A DNA stretch of 14,373 nt, from the NCBI GenBank assembly GCA_019421725.1, contig JAHZES010000005.1, positions 1-14,373 on the forward strand, written 5' to 3'. The notes under the pieces were generated by a model. It ran no database searches, was not told where the DNA came from, and saw nothing but the letters and a program-made list of their open reading frames with translations. The stretch's first letter is position 1, and every line of letters begins with the position of its first letter. Position numbers and translations under genes: made by a program. The DNA is from Clostridiales bacterium. GTDB lineage: Bacteria; Bacillota; Clostridia; Oscillospirales; Acutalibacteraceae. This document shows positions 6,660 through 13,509 of this stretch, one piece after another.

Positions 6660-7859
6660 TTAATAGTTGCCCCAGAACTTTGCTTCACCGTCAGCGATAT
6701 TAATAATAACAGCGGTCTTCTGCGGATTGTTGTAATCGTCGAAAGTGATGTGGCCGGTGACACAATCCATATCGGTGGCTCTCATCGCATCGATTACAGC
6801 CTGCTTGTATTCGTCTGAGCCGGCGGTCAGCTTTGCTTCTTCTGCCTTGGAGAGAGCAGCACAAAGAATTGCGGCGGCGTCATAGGCCTGCGCGGCAAAC
6901 ATGTTCGGCTCAATATTATATTTTGCCTTGTAGTTTTTCAGGAAGGTCTGGACTGCTTCGGAGGTATCCTGAGTGGAATAACCGGAGCAGAAATAGGCAC
7001 CCTCGAGCACGGAGGAATCCTGAATTACATCCATAACCGTAGCCCAGCCGTCGCCGCCAAGCAAAGTGGCGGTAACACCGGCGCTTTTGGCCTGCGGCGC
7101 AACATTGGCGAGCACCTTGTGATAATCCGGAACAAACAGAACGTCCGGCTTTTTGGAAGCGATGTTGGTCAGCTGAGCCTGAAAATCGACTGCGTCTTTG
7201 CCGTAGCTTTCTTCGGCAACGACCTCGAGGCCGAGCTCCTTGGCCTTGGCGACGAATGCCTTATACAAACCGACGGAATAGTCCGATCCGCTGTTGTAAA
7301 GCACGGCGGCGGTTTTGGCGTTCAGCTTTTCAGAAGCAAAGCTGGCCATTTTTTCGCCCTGGAACGGATCGATAAAGCAGGAACGGAACATGTTTTTGTA
7401 AACGGAAACCACGTTGCCGCTGTCGTCAAGCTTGCAGGTGATTTTTTCTGCCGTAGCGGAGGCGGTGATCATCGGCATATTGTCCTGCTGGCTTTCCACA
7501 ACGACCGCAGCGGTCGGAGCGGTCGTCACGTCGCCGATAATGGCGGTAACGCCCTGATCCACCAGGGAGCTGTAGCCGGTCAGAGCCTTTGCCTCGTTGC
7601 CCTCTTCGTCATAGGAGACGAGTTCGATCTTTTTGCCGTTAATGCCGCCCTTTTCGTTGAGCTCGCTGATGTAAAGCTTGGCGCCGTTGGAAACGGCGAT
7701 GCCGTATTCGGCGACCTCGCCGGTAGCGGGAGCAAGCAGGCCGACCTTAATGGTTTCTGAGCCGCCTGCGCCGCCGTTATTGCCATTGCAGCCGGCAAAC
7801 AGAGAAACCGTCATCACGGCTGCCAACGCCAGAGATAAAATACGTATTTTCTTTTTCAT
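6660..7859 (-). CDS. livJ: Branched-chain amino acid ABC transporter, substrate-binding lipoprotein LivJ-like
   Basis: The extracellular solute receptor of the importer. The 399-residue precursor has a lipoprotein signal peptide: KKKIR, a hydrophobic core, and lipobox LFAGC with the lipidated Cys at 24, followed by a Gly/Asn-rich linker. The mature part is a type I periplasmic-binding fold (Peripla_BP_6): KVGLLAPATGEVAEYGIAVS, NEKGGINGKKIELVSYDEEG, a TAAVVVESQQDNMPMIT block with Ser/Thr residues that bind the amino-acid backbone, and VLYNSGSDYSVGL. Leu/Ile/Val or another hydrophobic amino acid is the likely ligand, but the family also binds amides, urea and aromatic acids. A GAGAGGA site lies about 10 nt before ATG 7859. 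First gene of the operon, with its own promoter at 8002-8030. Confidence 0.93.
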   Translation of the reverse strand: MKKKIRILSLALAAVMTVSLFAGCNGNNGGAGGSETIKVGLLAPATGEVAEYGIAVSNGAKLYISELNEKGGINGKKIELVSYDEEGNEAKALTGYSSLVDQGVTAIIGDVTTAPTAAVVVESQQDNMPMITASATAEKITCKLDDSGNVVSVYKNMFRSCFIDPFQGEKMASFASEKLNAKTAAVLYNSGSDYSVGLYKAFVAKAKELGLEVVAEESYGKDAVDFQAQLTNIASKKPDVLFVPDYHKVLANVAPQAKSAGVTATLLGGDGWATVMDVIQDSSVLEGAYFCSGYSTQDTSEAVQTFLKNYKAKYNIEPNMFAAQAYDAAAILCAALSKAEEAKLTAGSDEYKQAVIDAMRATDMDCVTGHITFDDYNNPQKTAVIINIADGEAKFWGNY

Positions 7860-7995
7860 CGTTTTTCATTCCTCTCAAATCAGTTCGTTTCATTCCGGCA
7901 TCCTTCGCGTTAAACGCCGGAAAGCAGAATTTTCATCCAACAGACAGCCTTCCGCTCCGAACGTTTCGGAAGCTGCTTTGATGAACGAGAAATTA
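7860..7995 (-). promoter_or_regulatory. Structured 5' leader of the liv operon
   Basis: The predicted mRNA start near 7995 gives a leader of about 135 nt. Hairpin 1 (7945-7975) pairs CAGC-C-TTCCG with CGGAA-GCTG. Hairpin 2 (7893-7922) pairs TTCCGGC with GCCGGAA, with an inner GCGTT/AACGC alternative. Two long-range helices are also possible: 7973-7979 with 7921-7927 (AAAGCAG/CTGCTTT) and 7980-7985 with 7932-7937 (TTCATC/GATGAA). These two cross each other. No T-box consensus, known riboswitch core or U-tract was recognised. Confidence 0.5.
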
Positions 7996-8189
7996 TTGGT
8001 TATTATACATTTTTACGAAAGAAAAGTCAACCGCATTTTTTGCCGAAAAAGCACTCTTTTTTATTGCGCGAAACATTGAAAATGATGGAGTGTAATGCGA
8101 TTTTTAACGATTTGGAAAAATATATCAAAAAACAGGTGCTTTTTTACCGCGGACAGATTTTTTTGTTAAAATGAATTTTGGACGCATAA
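7996..8189. other. AT-rich lysR-livJ intergenic stretch upstream of the liv promoter
   Basis: Together with the leader this makes a 330-bp gene-free gap. Beyond the liv promoter (8002-8030) the stretch is rich in A and T runs and holds no convincing open frame or terminator for lysR. Transcription from lysR could therefore read into liv. The A-tracts could be bent DNA or regulator sites near the promoter, but no clear palindrome was found. Confidence 0.5.
8002..8030 (-). promoter_or_regulatory. Sigma-A promoter of the liv operon
   Basis: Minus strand TTGACT (8030 to 8025), 17-bp spacer, TATAAT (8007 to 8002). One mismatch to consensus in the -35 and a perfect -10. Predicted start near 7995. 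Confidence 0.9.
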
Positions 8190-9089
8190 TTAATGGGGCG
8201 GGTCGGTTTTGTCAGAAGGAAAAGCTTCGCGGCAAAGCTCCAGAAAATGCGAACAGACCACAGAGGGGGTTTTGCCGCGCATTGTAACGATCGCGCGACT
8301 GATGGTGAAGGCAGGCTCGTCGATCATGCGGTATTCCAGGGGATCGCCGCTGACAGCCAGCGTGGAAAGCGGCACGATTGCAACGCCGATTCCGGCCTGT
8401 GCAAGCTTAAGCGTGACGGCGATTTGAATATTGACACATTTAATGTCCGGCACCAGCCCGGTTCTGTCGCAGGCGCCGGTTATCAGCTCTTCGTAGCGCT
8501 GGATCATCATCAGAGGCTTTTTGACCAGTTCGCAGAGCGGAATCTCTTTGTTTTTTTCGAACGAAAAGCAGTCCGGGCGGTAGGCGGCGACCAGCTGTTC
8601 GCCGCTGATAAACCGGGGCTCCATTGCGGCGGAAAAGCGGCACGGCGTTCGTACCACCGCGACGTCGATAGCGCCGGCCTCCAGCAATTGCAGCAGCTTG
8701 GCGGAATTCATTTCATACAGCTGGTAGCGGATTTGCGGCCACAGGCGGCTGAACCGCGTGAGAATGCCGTCAAACAGGGTGATCGCAGTGGAAGGGGTCA
8801 TCCCCAGCCGCAGCGTACCGCGCTCGCCAAGCTCGCAGTCGCGCGCTTCCTTGACTGCAAGGCTTTCCAACGCCAGAATGTCTTTGGCACGCTGGTAGAA
8901 GAGTTGTCCCGCATCGGTCAGTCGTTGGCTGCGGGAGGTGCGCTCCAAAAGCTGCACGCCAAGCTCGCGCTCCAACGCCCTGAGCTGGTTGCTCAGCACG
9001 GGCTGTGCAATAAAAAGCTTGCGGGATGCCGCGGTCATGTTGCCGCTTTCCACAATTTCGATAAAGCTGTGTAAAAGCCTGCTGTCCAT
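8190..9089 (-). CDS. LysR-family transcriptional regulator
   Basis: A 299-residue DNA-binding regulator of normal LysR length. Residues 1-60 form the winged helix-turn-helix: LLHSFIEIVESGNMTAASRK, then QPVLSNQLRALERELGVQLL and RLTDAGQLF. The effector domain (about 90-290) begins LRLGMTPSTAITLF and includes GIGVAIVPLS near the end. The frame opens 18 codons earlier (9143), but ATG 9089 has AGGAGG five nt upstream and matches the family N-terminus. It lies upstream of the liv operon on the same strand, 330 bp away, and diverges from the AraC gene. Control of liv is possible by position, but LysR regulators more often control a divergent gene, so the target is unknown. Confidence 0.92.
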   Translation of the reverse strand: MDSRLLHSFIEIVESGNMTAASRKLFIAQPVLSNQLRALERELGVQLLERTSRSQRLTDAGQLFYQRAKDILALESLAVKEARDCELGERGTLRLGMTPSTAITLFDGILTRFSRLWPQIRYQLYEMNSAKLLQLLEAGAIDVAVVRTPCRFSAAMEPRFISGEQLVAAYRPDCFSFEKNKEIPLCELVKKPLMMIQRYEELITGACDRTGLVPDIKCVNIQIAVTLKLAQAGIGVAIVPLSTLAVSGDPLEYRMIDEPAFTISRAIVTMRGKTPSVVCSHFLELCREAFPSDKTDPPH

Positions 9090-9149
9090 AAAAAGCCTCC
9101 TGTTCCGGTCGATCGGCGCCGGCCGCCGGTTCTGGCGCGGCACATGTTC

Positions 9150-9177
9150 AGTATAGCACGTTTTGACGCGGCAAAAA
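9150..9177 (-). promoter_or_regulatory. Candidate lysR promoter (extended -10)
   Basis: Minus strand TGC-TATACT (-10 at 9155 to 9150), 16-bp spacer, weak -35 TTTTTG (9177 to 9172). The extended -10 compensates for the poor -35. Leader to ATG 9089 is about 55 nt. Confidence 0.6.
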
Positions 9178-9204
9178 AGACCGGAACGGCTGCTTCGTCA
9201 ACAC

Positions 9205-9226
9205 TTTTCGCAAAATTCTGCGGGAA
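9205..9226. promoter_or_regulatory. Candidate operator in the lysR-araC divergent region
   Basis: Imperfect palindrome TTTTCGCA-N6-TGCGGGAA, with CGCA/TGCG and the outer TT/AA symmetric. It lies between the two outward promoters, about 22 bp from the araC -35 and about 28 bp from the lysR -35. Position suits autoregulation by the LysR protein; which regulator binds is not shown by the sequence. Confidence 0.4.
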
Positions 9227-9247
9227 GCCCCCGGTACATTTGCCGTG

Positions 9248-9276
9248 TTGACAGACGCATGCCTTTGCGATACGAT
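9248..9276 (+). promoter_or_regulatory. Sigma-A promoter of the AraC-family gene
   Basis: TTGACA (9248-9253), 17-bp spacer, TACGAT (9271-9276). Perfect -35, two mismatches in the -10. Predicted start near 9283, about 36 nt before ATG 9319. Confidence 0.8.
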
Positions 9277-9318
9277 AACAGGCAGGGAAACTGATTTTTG
9301 TTCGAGGGGGGCAGCGCG

Positions 9319-10194
9319 ATGGCCGATACATTCAAAAATTCCTATAAGGTTGCCGAAAAAGAAATGGTATCGCTTTCGGTATATAATGTCGGTTTTCAGC
9401 AGTGCGATCCGCTTTATCAATGGGGTCCCGGCGTGCGTGACCATTATCTGATCCATTACATCGTGTCCGGCCGGGGAATGTATACCGTCGGAGGGCAGGA
9501 GCTGCAGCTTGCCGCGGGCGACGCTTTTCTGGTATACCCCGGAACTACCGTGACCTATGCCTCCGATAAGGCGGAGCCCTGGGAGTATTACTGGGTGGGC
9601 TTTAACGGGAGCGATGCCGCACATCTGCTCAGCGCGACCGATTTTTTACCGGAGAATCCGGTGGTGCATGCAGGAAAGTGGGGCGATTTGCTGAGGAAAC
9701 AGCTTTTTGCGATTTATGAAGCGCGGGGGAACAGCCTTTCTCAGATGGCACAGATGACCGGCCGCCTTTATCTGGTGCTTTCGCTGTTCCTTTCCCATGC
9801 CGTTCGGGAAGAGGTGCATGCAGACGCCCTTTCGGTTTATGTACGGCAGGCGACAGAATATATCGGCTACCGTTATTCGTACCCCATTACCGTCGATGAC
9901 ATAGCGGCGTATGTCGGTATCAGCCGCAGCCACCTTTACCGCGCATTTCGGGCGGTTTTGGGACAATCGCCGAAAACTTACCTTTCCAAATACAGGATCC
10001 GGCAGGCGTGTGCGCTGCTCGGCCGGCCGGAGCTCACCGTGGCGTCTATCGCACAGTCCGTGGGGTACGAAAACGGACTTTATTTTTCCAAGGTGTTTCA
10101 CAAGCTCAAGGGAGTGACACCGACGGAATTCATGCGTCAGGTGCGGTTGAACGAAGCCACTCACGAGCCGACTCAAACCATTCCACCAGCTTGA
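9319..10194 (+). CDS. AraC-family transcriptional regulator with N-terminal cupin
   Basis: A 291-residue regulator. The N-terminal cupin-like sensor (about 25-100) shows HYLIHYIVSGRGMYTVGG, LAAGDAFLVYPGTTVTY and WEYYWVGFNG, as in AraC proteins of the sugar-responsive Firmicutes type. The C-terminal pair of helix-turn-helix motifs (about 190-280) shows DIAAYVGISRSHLYRAFRA and VASIAQSVGYENGLYFSKVF, ending in KGVTPTEF. ATG 9319 follows a G-rich ribosome site (GAGGGGGG); the frame can also start with TTG at 9298, but that lacks one. No sugar transporter or glycosidase lies nearby, so the ligand is unknown. The last 65 bp overlap the 3' end of spoIIR tail-to-tail, and no terminator is seen after it, so its mRNA should run antisense into spoIIR. 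Confidence 0.92.
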   Translation: MADTFKNSYKVAEKEMVSLSVYNVGFQQCDPLYQWGPGVRDHYLIHYIVSGRGMYTVGGQELQLAAGDAFLVYPGTTVTYASDKAEPWEYYWVGFNGSDAAHLLSATDFLPENPVVHAGKWGDLLRKQLFAIYEARGNSLSQMAQMTGRLYLVLSLFLSHAVREEVHADALSVYVRQATEYIGYRYSYPITVDDIAAYVGISRSHLYRAFRAVLGQSPKTYLSKYRIRQACALLGRPELTVASIAQSVGYENGLYFSKVFHKLKGVTPTEFMRQVRLNEATHEPTQTIPPA

Positions 10195-10765
10195 AGCGGA
10201 CCTCATACCGGTCGGCATTCTCCACGATCTCCAGTTCGTCCGGAGGGAGAACGGCTTCCAACTGCGCGGAGGCGTCCGCTTTTTCAGTCGCTGCGGCGAG
10301 ACACATCGGCGGGAAGACGACGCACCACCAGTTTTTTCCCTTTCCGCTGCCGATCGTTACCCGGAGCGCGTCGTAGTTTCCTGCGGGCAATGTAATGGTT
10401 TTATATTCGCGTGTATTAAAGTACATGTTGGTTATGCAAAGCGAGACAGGGTAATGGTAGCCTTGCCTGAGCACTTCGTCCTCGGCGGCCGCCTGCAGCG
10501 CAGGAATTGCCGCAGAAAGCTGCCGGAGAGCCGCCGCTTTGTCTGCGGTTTCACCGACCAGCCCCTGCGCTTCCTGCAGAATGCGGTCGCGTACCTTCAG
10601 CTTCAGCGCCTGGTCTTCCTCGGAATCCGAATTGGCCAGCACGTGCAGCCGCACCACCCGGGTCGAAATATCCTCGCACTGCCGCGTAAAGCCCGCCATG
10701 ATGAAAAGGCCGCAAAGAACCAGCGCGGCGGCAATTGCTTTTGTCAGCTTGTTTTGCTGTTTCAT
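10130..10765 (-). CDS. spoIIR: Stage II sporulation protein R (SpoIIR)
   Basis: In Bacillus, SpoIIR is made in the forespore under sigma-F, secreted into the space between the two membranes, and triggers SpoIIGA to process pro-sigma-E in the mother cell. This 211-residue protein has an N-terminal membrane/signal segment (about 9-26) and the two family blocks: RLHVLANSDSEEDQALKLKV (39-58) and LPAGNYDALRVTIGSGKGKN (126-145) followed by WWCVVFPPMC. The C-terminus (KLVEWFESAREWL) is also typical. ATG 10765 is supported by AAAGGGACGGA just upstream. That site lies in the right arm of the ispE terminator hairpin, and a candidate sigma-F/G promoter lies in the left arm. The 3' end overlaps the AraC gene by 65 bp. 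Confidence 0.94.
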   Translation of the reverse strand: MKQQNKLTKAIAAALVLCGLFIMAGFTRQCEDISTRVVRLHVLANSDSEEDQALKLKVRDRILQEAQGLVGETADKAAALRQLSAAIPALQAAAEDEVLRQGYHYPVSLCITNMYFNTREYKTITLPAGNYDALRVTIGSGKGKNWWCVVFPPMCLAAATEKADASAQLEAVLPPDELEIVENADRYEVRFKLVEWFESAREWLRSTAPDA

Positions 10766-10816
10766 AAAAAATCCGTCCCTTTCGAATGAGTGATATTCGA
10801 AGTATGGACGGATTTT
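10766..10816 (-). terminator. Rho-independent terminator after ispE, overlapping the spoIIR ribosome binding site
   Basis: On the minus strand GGACGGATTTT pairs with itself in inverted form: AAAATCCGTCC (10816 to 10806) and GGACGGATTTT (10778 to 10768), an 11-bp stem. An inner 7-bp stem TTCGAAT/ATTCGAA can extend it. A run of six U (10771 to 10766) ends directly at the spoIIR ATG. The spoIIR ribosome site (AAAGGGACGGA, 10782 to 10772) is mostly inside the downstream arm. Confidence 0.85.
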
Positions 10817-10828
10817 CCATTTTTATAC
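10800..10828 (-). promoter_or_regulatory. Candidate forespore sigma-F/sigma-G promoter of spoIIR
   Basis: Minus strand GTATA (10828 to 10824) matches the sigma-F -35 (GYATA). After 14 bp, GTCCATACTT (10809 to 10800) matches five of the seven fixed positions of the sigma-F -10 and resembles the sigma-G -10 CATACTA. The -35 lies six bp past the ispE stop. Predicted start is just inside the hairpin loop, so the mRNA would lack the terminator's upstream arm. Motif-based only. Confidence 0.5.
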
Positions 10829-10833
10829 AATAT

Positions 10834-11736
10834 TTATAATATCTGAGGGAGACTTTCTGCCTCCACGCCGTGATGAGAAGGGAAGGCAAGAAAAGCATCC
10901 CGGTACTGCTCTGCCATAGCGCCGCGGCACATCTCGGCTGCGGCAGGAGAGGCAAACAGACCGAAGACCGCGGTCCCGCTGCCGCTCATTCCGCTACCGA
11001 TTGCTCCGCTTTCGCAAAAGCGCCGTTTCAGCGCGGCGATCTCTTCAGGGGCGACGACAGATTCAAACGAGTTGCCGAGAGATGCGGCTAAAGCGGAGAG
11101 ACTGCCGTTGCGCAGGGCTTCGGCGGCCGTCTGTGCGGAAGGGTGGCAGAGAGAAACGGAGTCCGCAGCGTAATAGGCTTCGGCGGTAGAGGAGGAGAAC
11201 GGCGGTTTCACGATCACGATCGGGATCGGCGGCATGGCGGGCAGCGAAAAAAGCGTGTCGCCGATCCCCTCCGCCAGCTGGGTGCCGCCGGTCAGGCAGA
11301 AAGGAACGTCCGCGCCGATGGCAGCTCCGATCTGCAGAAGCGTTTCTCCGGTAAATGGGCCGTCAAACATCAGGTTCAGTGCATACAGCACTGCGGCGGC
11401 GTCGGAGCTTCCTCCGCCAAGTCCCGCCTGAGAGGGGATCCTTTTTTCAATGTCTATGAAGGTCCCCGGGTTCGGGATCCCGGAGGCATGAAAAAAGGCA
11501 TCGGCGGCCCGGTACGCAAGATTGCGGTGATCGCACGGGATCCGGGGCTTGTCACAGGCGATTCGGATATCGCCCGCCGTGCCCCGGCCGAGCGCGACCG
11601 TTACATGGTCGTGCAATGAGACCGACTGCATTATTGTGGAAAGCGTATGGTAACCGTCGGAACGCCTGCCGGTGATATCAAGCGTCAGGTTAATTTTTGC
11701 ATTTGCGCGTATCTTCAGCAGATCAATCTGATTCAT
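10834..11736 (-). CDS. ispE: 4-diphosphocytidyl-2-C-methyl-D-erythritol kinase IspE
   Basis: A cytoplasmic GHMP-family kinase of the MEP isoprenoid pathway; it phosphorylates the 2-hydroxyl of CDP-ME with ATP. The 300-residue protein is of normal length. ANAKINLTLDITGRRSDGYH (11-30) carries the substrate-site residues Lys14 and His30. The ATP-binding GHMP loop PSQAGLGGGSSDAAA is at 101-115, catalytic Asp143 in GADVPFC, and the third motif is GMSGSGTAVFG. ATG 11736 has GGAG seven nt upstream. It follows the aminotransferase by 66 nt on the same strand and probably shares its transcript from the Lrp promoter. Adjacency of ispE and spoIIR is recurrent in Clostridia genomes, as far as I recall. 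Confidence 0.96.
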   Translation of the reverse strand: MNQIDLLKIRANAKINLTLDITGRRSDGYHTLSTIMQSVSLHDHVTVALGRGTAGDIRIACDKPRIPCDHRNLAYRAADAFFHASGIPNPGTFIDIEKRIPSQAGLGGGSSDAAAVLYALNLMFDGPFTGETLLQIGAAIGADVPFCLTGGTQLAEGIGDTLFSLPAMPPIPIVIVKPPFSSSTAEAYYAADSVSLCHPSAQTAAEALRNGSLSALAASLGNSFESVVAPEEIAALKRRFCESGAIGSGMSGSGTAVFGLFASPAAAEMCRGAMAEQYRDAFLAFPSHHGVEAESLPQIL

Positions 11737-11802
11737 GAATATTCTCCATGCCCGGGAAAACGGGCGGACAGCAGAGGAACAGGGCCTTCTGCGCAGTGTA
11801 GG

Positions 11803-12935
11803 CTATTTTTTTAAAAAACGTTCCATACGTGACAGCGCCTCGGTAATATGCTTGAGAGAATAAGAATAGGAAATACGCACAAACCCTTCGCCGCATGCGC
11901 CAAAGGCGCTGCCGGGCACCACCGCAACATGCTCTTCAGTCCGCTTTTCTGTATGGAGGGAAACACATAAAACGCGCCCTCGGGCTCAAAGCATTCCATT
12001 CCCATTTCGCGCAGACCGTCTACGATCAGCCGCCGGCGGAGATTGTACTCGCAGCGCATATTTTCAATATCGGTGTCGCCGTTTTTCAGAGCTTCGATTG
12101 CCGCATACTGCGCCAGTGTCGGCGCGCTCATGATACCGTACTGGTGCAGCTTTGTCATCGCGCCGATCAGCGGGGCAGGCCCCAGCGCGTAGCCGAGCCG
12201 CCAGCCGGTCATTGCATAGGACTTGGAAAAGCCGCTGACCACAACGGTTCGCTCGCGCATTCCGTCAATGGATGCAGCCGAAACATGGCGCGTGCGTCCA
12301 TAGGTCAGCTCGCCGTAAATTTCGTCCGACAGGACCAGAATGCCGGTTTCGCGCAGGATTCCGGCGATTTCCTCCAGATGTTCGCGGCGCATTACCGCGC
12401 CGGTGGGATTGTTTGGGTAGGGCAGGATCAGCAATTTGGTCTTTGGCGTGATCTTTTCGCGCAGAGCTCCGGCGGTCAGCCGAAAACCGTCGGCTGCATG
12501 TGTTTCCAGAGCGACAGGGACTCCGCCGGCCATTTCGGTAAGCGGCTCGTAGCAGACAAAGCTCGGCTGCGGGATCAGTACCTCGTCGCCGGGGTTGACC
12601 AGCGTGCGGATGCAGACGTCGATCGCCTCGGAGCCGCCGACGGTGACGAGGGCCTCGCTCTCCGGCGCATATTGTACGGAGAAGCGACGGGAAAAATAGT
12701 TGCAGATTTCGTTTCTCAATTCTGCAAAGCCGCGGTTGGGAGAATAAAAGGTATTGCCCTTTTCGATGGAATCGATAGCAGATTGACGAATGTGCCAGGG
12801 AGTGGAAAAATCCGGCTCGCCGATGCTCAGTGAGATGACGTCCTCCATCTCGTTTGCAATATCAAAAAAACGCCGGATGCCGGACGGCCTGACCTTTCGG
12901 ATCCGGTCACCCAGAACGGATTCGTAGTCGATCAC
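11803..12935 (-). pseudogene. Class I/II PLP-dependent aminotransferase, frame broken near the 3' end
   Basis: An aspartate-aminotransferase-fold enzyme, AspB/PatA-like. Residues 1 to about 323 are intact: SIGEPDFSTP (37-46), YSPNRG (64-69), PYPNNPTGAV (172-181), LSDEIYGEL with Asp204 and Tyr207, and the PLP Lys238 in SGFSKSYAMTGWRLGY. After FYVFPSIQKSGL the frame turns to unrelated residues and stops at 11811 (374 codons). The expected ending is present in another frame: EEHVAVVPGSAFGACGEGFV, then RISYSYSLKHITEAL, ending FLKK at TAG 11803-11805. This frame holds the Arg that binds the substrate carboxylate. Compared with PatA-type sequences about 12 residues are missing at the junction (11931-11942), consistent with a deletion of about 34 nt. 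Start is GTG 12935, overlapping the Lrp stop (GTGA), with AAGGAG 9 nt upstream. Confidence 0.85.
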
Positions 12936-13411
12936 AGTATCATGCTCCTTTTGTCTTTTTGTTTGCCGGTCAGATCAAAGCCGTTTTCCTTGTACTTATT
13001 CAGCAAAAAGTGTGTTGCGGTGGAAAGTACGCCGTCCAGTGTGGAAAGCCTTTTTGCAACAAACATGGCCACATCCTGCAGAGAGCTCCCGTGAACACAA
13101 ACCAAAAGATCGTAGCCGCCGCTCATCAGATATACGCTTTCCACCTCTTCGTATTCCATTACGCGGTGGGCAAGCTCGTCAAAGCCGGAATCGCGGCGGG
13201 GAGCAACCTTCAGCTCGATCATTGCCGTTACATGCCCCGGTGCGGAAGAATCCCAGTCCACCACGGCCTGATATCCCTTGATTACGCCGTTTTTTTCGTA
13301 TTCCGCAATAGCGGCGGCCACGGCGTCCTCGGTCATGTCGAGCATGACGGCGATCTGCCGGTTTGACAATCGCGCGTTTTCTTCCAGCAATTTTAAAATT
13401 TTCTCCTGCAT
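12932..13411 (-). CDS. Lrp/AsnC-family transcriptional regulator
   Basis: A 159-residue amino-acid-responsive regulator. Residues 3-45 form the helix-turn-helix (LLEENARLSNRQIAVMLDMT, then an Ala-rich recognition helix and NGVIKGYQAVVD). Residues about 60-140 form the RAM effector domain, with YLMSGGYDLLVCVHG (94-108) as the ligand-binding turn. The frame opens 17 codons earlier (13462), but ATG 13411 has AAAGGCGG upstream and fits the family start. The stop overlaps the aminotransferase GTG start (GTGA), and an AAGGAG site for the latter lies within this gene, so the two are translationally coupled. Its promoter faces away from ilvE. The neighbour genes suggest it senses an amino acid or 2-oxo acid handled by these aminotransferases. 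Confidence 0.93.
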   Translation of the reverse strand: MQEKILKLLEENARLSNRQIAVMLDMTEDAVAAAIAEYEKNGVIKGYQAVVDWDSSAPGHVTAMIELKVAPRRDSGFDELAHRVMEYEEVESVYLMSGGYDLLVCVHGSSLQDVAMFVAKRLSTLDGVLSTATHFLLNKYKENGFDLTGKQKDKRSMIL

Positions 13412-13457
13412 AAAAACAGCCGCCTTTCCTGTGTTTCGGTGATGGTGTCTCCAGCGT

Positions 13458-13488
13458 TTCAAAAAGAACCGAACCGTTACTTTTTGAA
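13458..13488. repeat. Inverted repeat in the Lrp gene leader
   Basis: The arms TTCAAAAAG (13458-13466) and CTTTTTGAA (13480-13488) are perfect complements, 13 bp apart. The repeat lies just downstream of the predicted start (about 13503). No U-tract follows, so it is more likely an operator or a 5' mRNA hairpin than a terminator. AT-rich dyads suit Lrp-type regulators. Confidence 0.65.
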
Positions 13489-13509
13489 GGAAATGTGAAA
13501 GCGAGTTTC

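Noticed and set aside
7860..7995. T-box or known amino acid riboswitch in the livJ leader
   Set aside because: No AGGGTGGNACCGCG-type T-box sequence or other recognisable conserved core was found, and there is no terminator U-tract.
9319..10194. Assigning the AraC protein to a particular sugar
   Set aside because: The cupin domain resembles sugar-responsive AraC proteins, but no carbohydrate transporter or enzyme gene is in the window, so naming a ligand would be a guess.
11737..11802. Terminator or promoter between the aminotransferase and ispE
   Set aside because: GCCCG/CGGGC (11750-11765) makes a 5-bp hairpin without a U-run, and no -35/-10 pair was found. ispE most likely depends on the upstream promoter.
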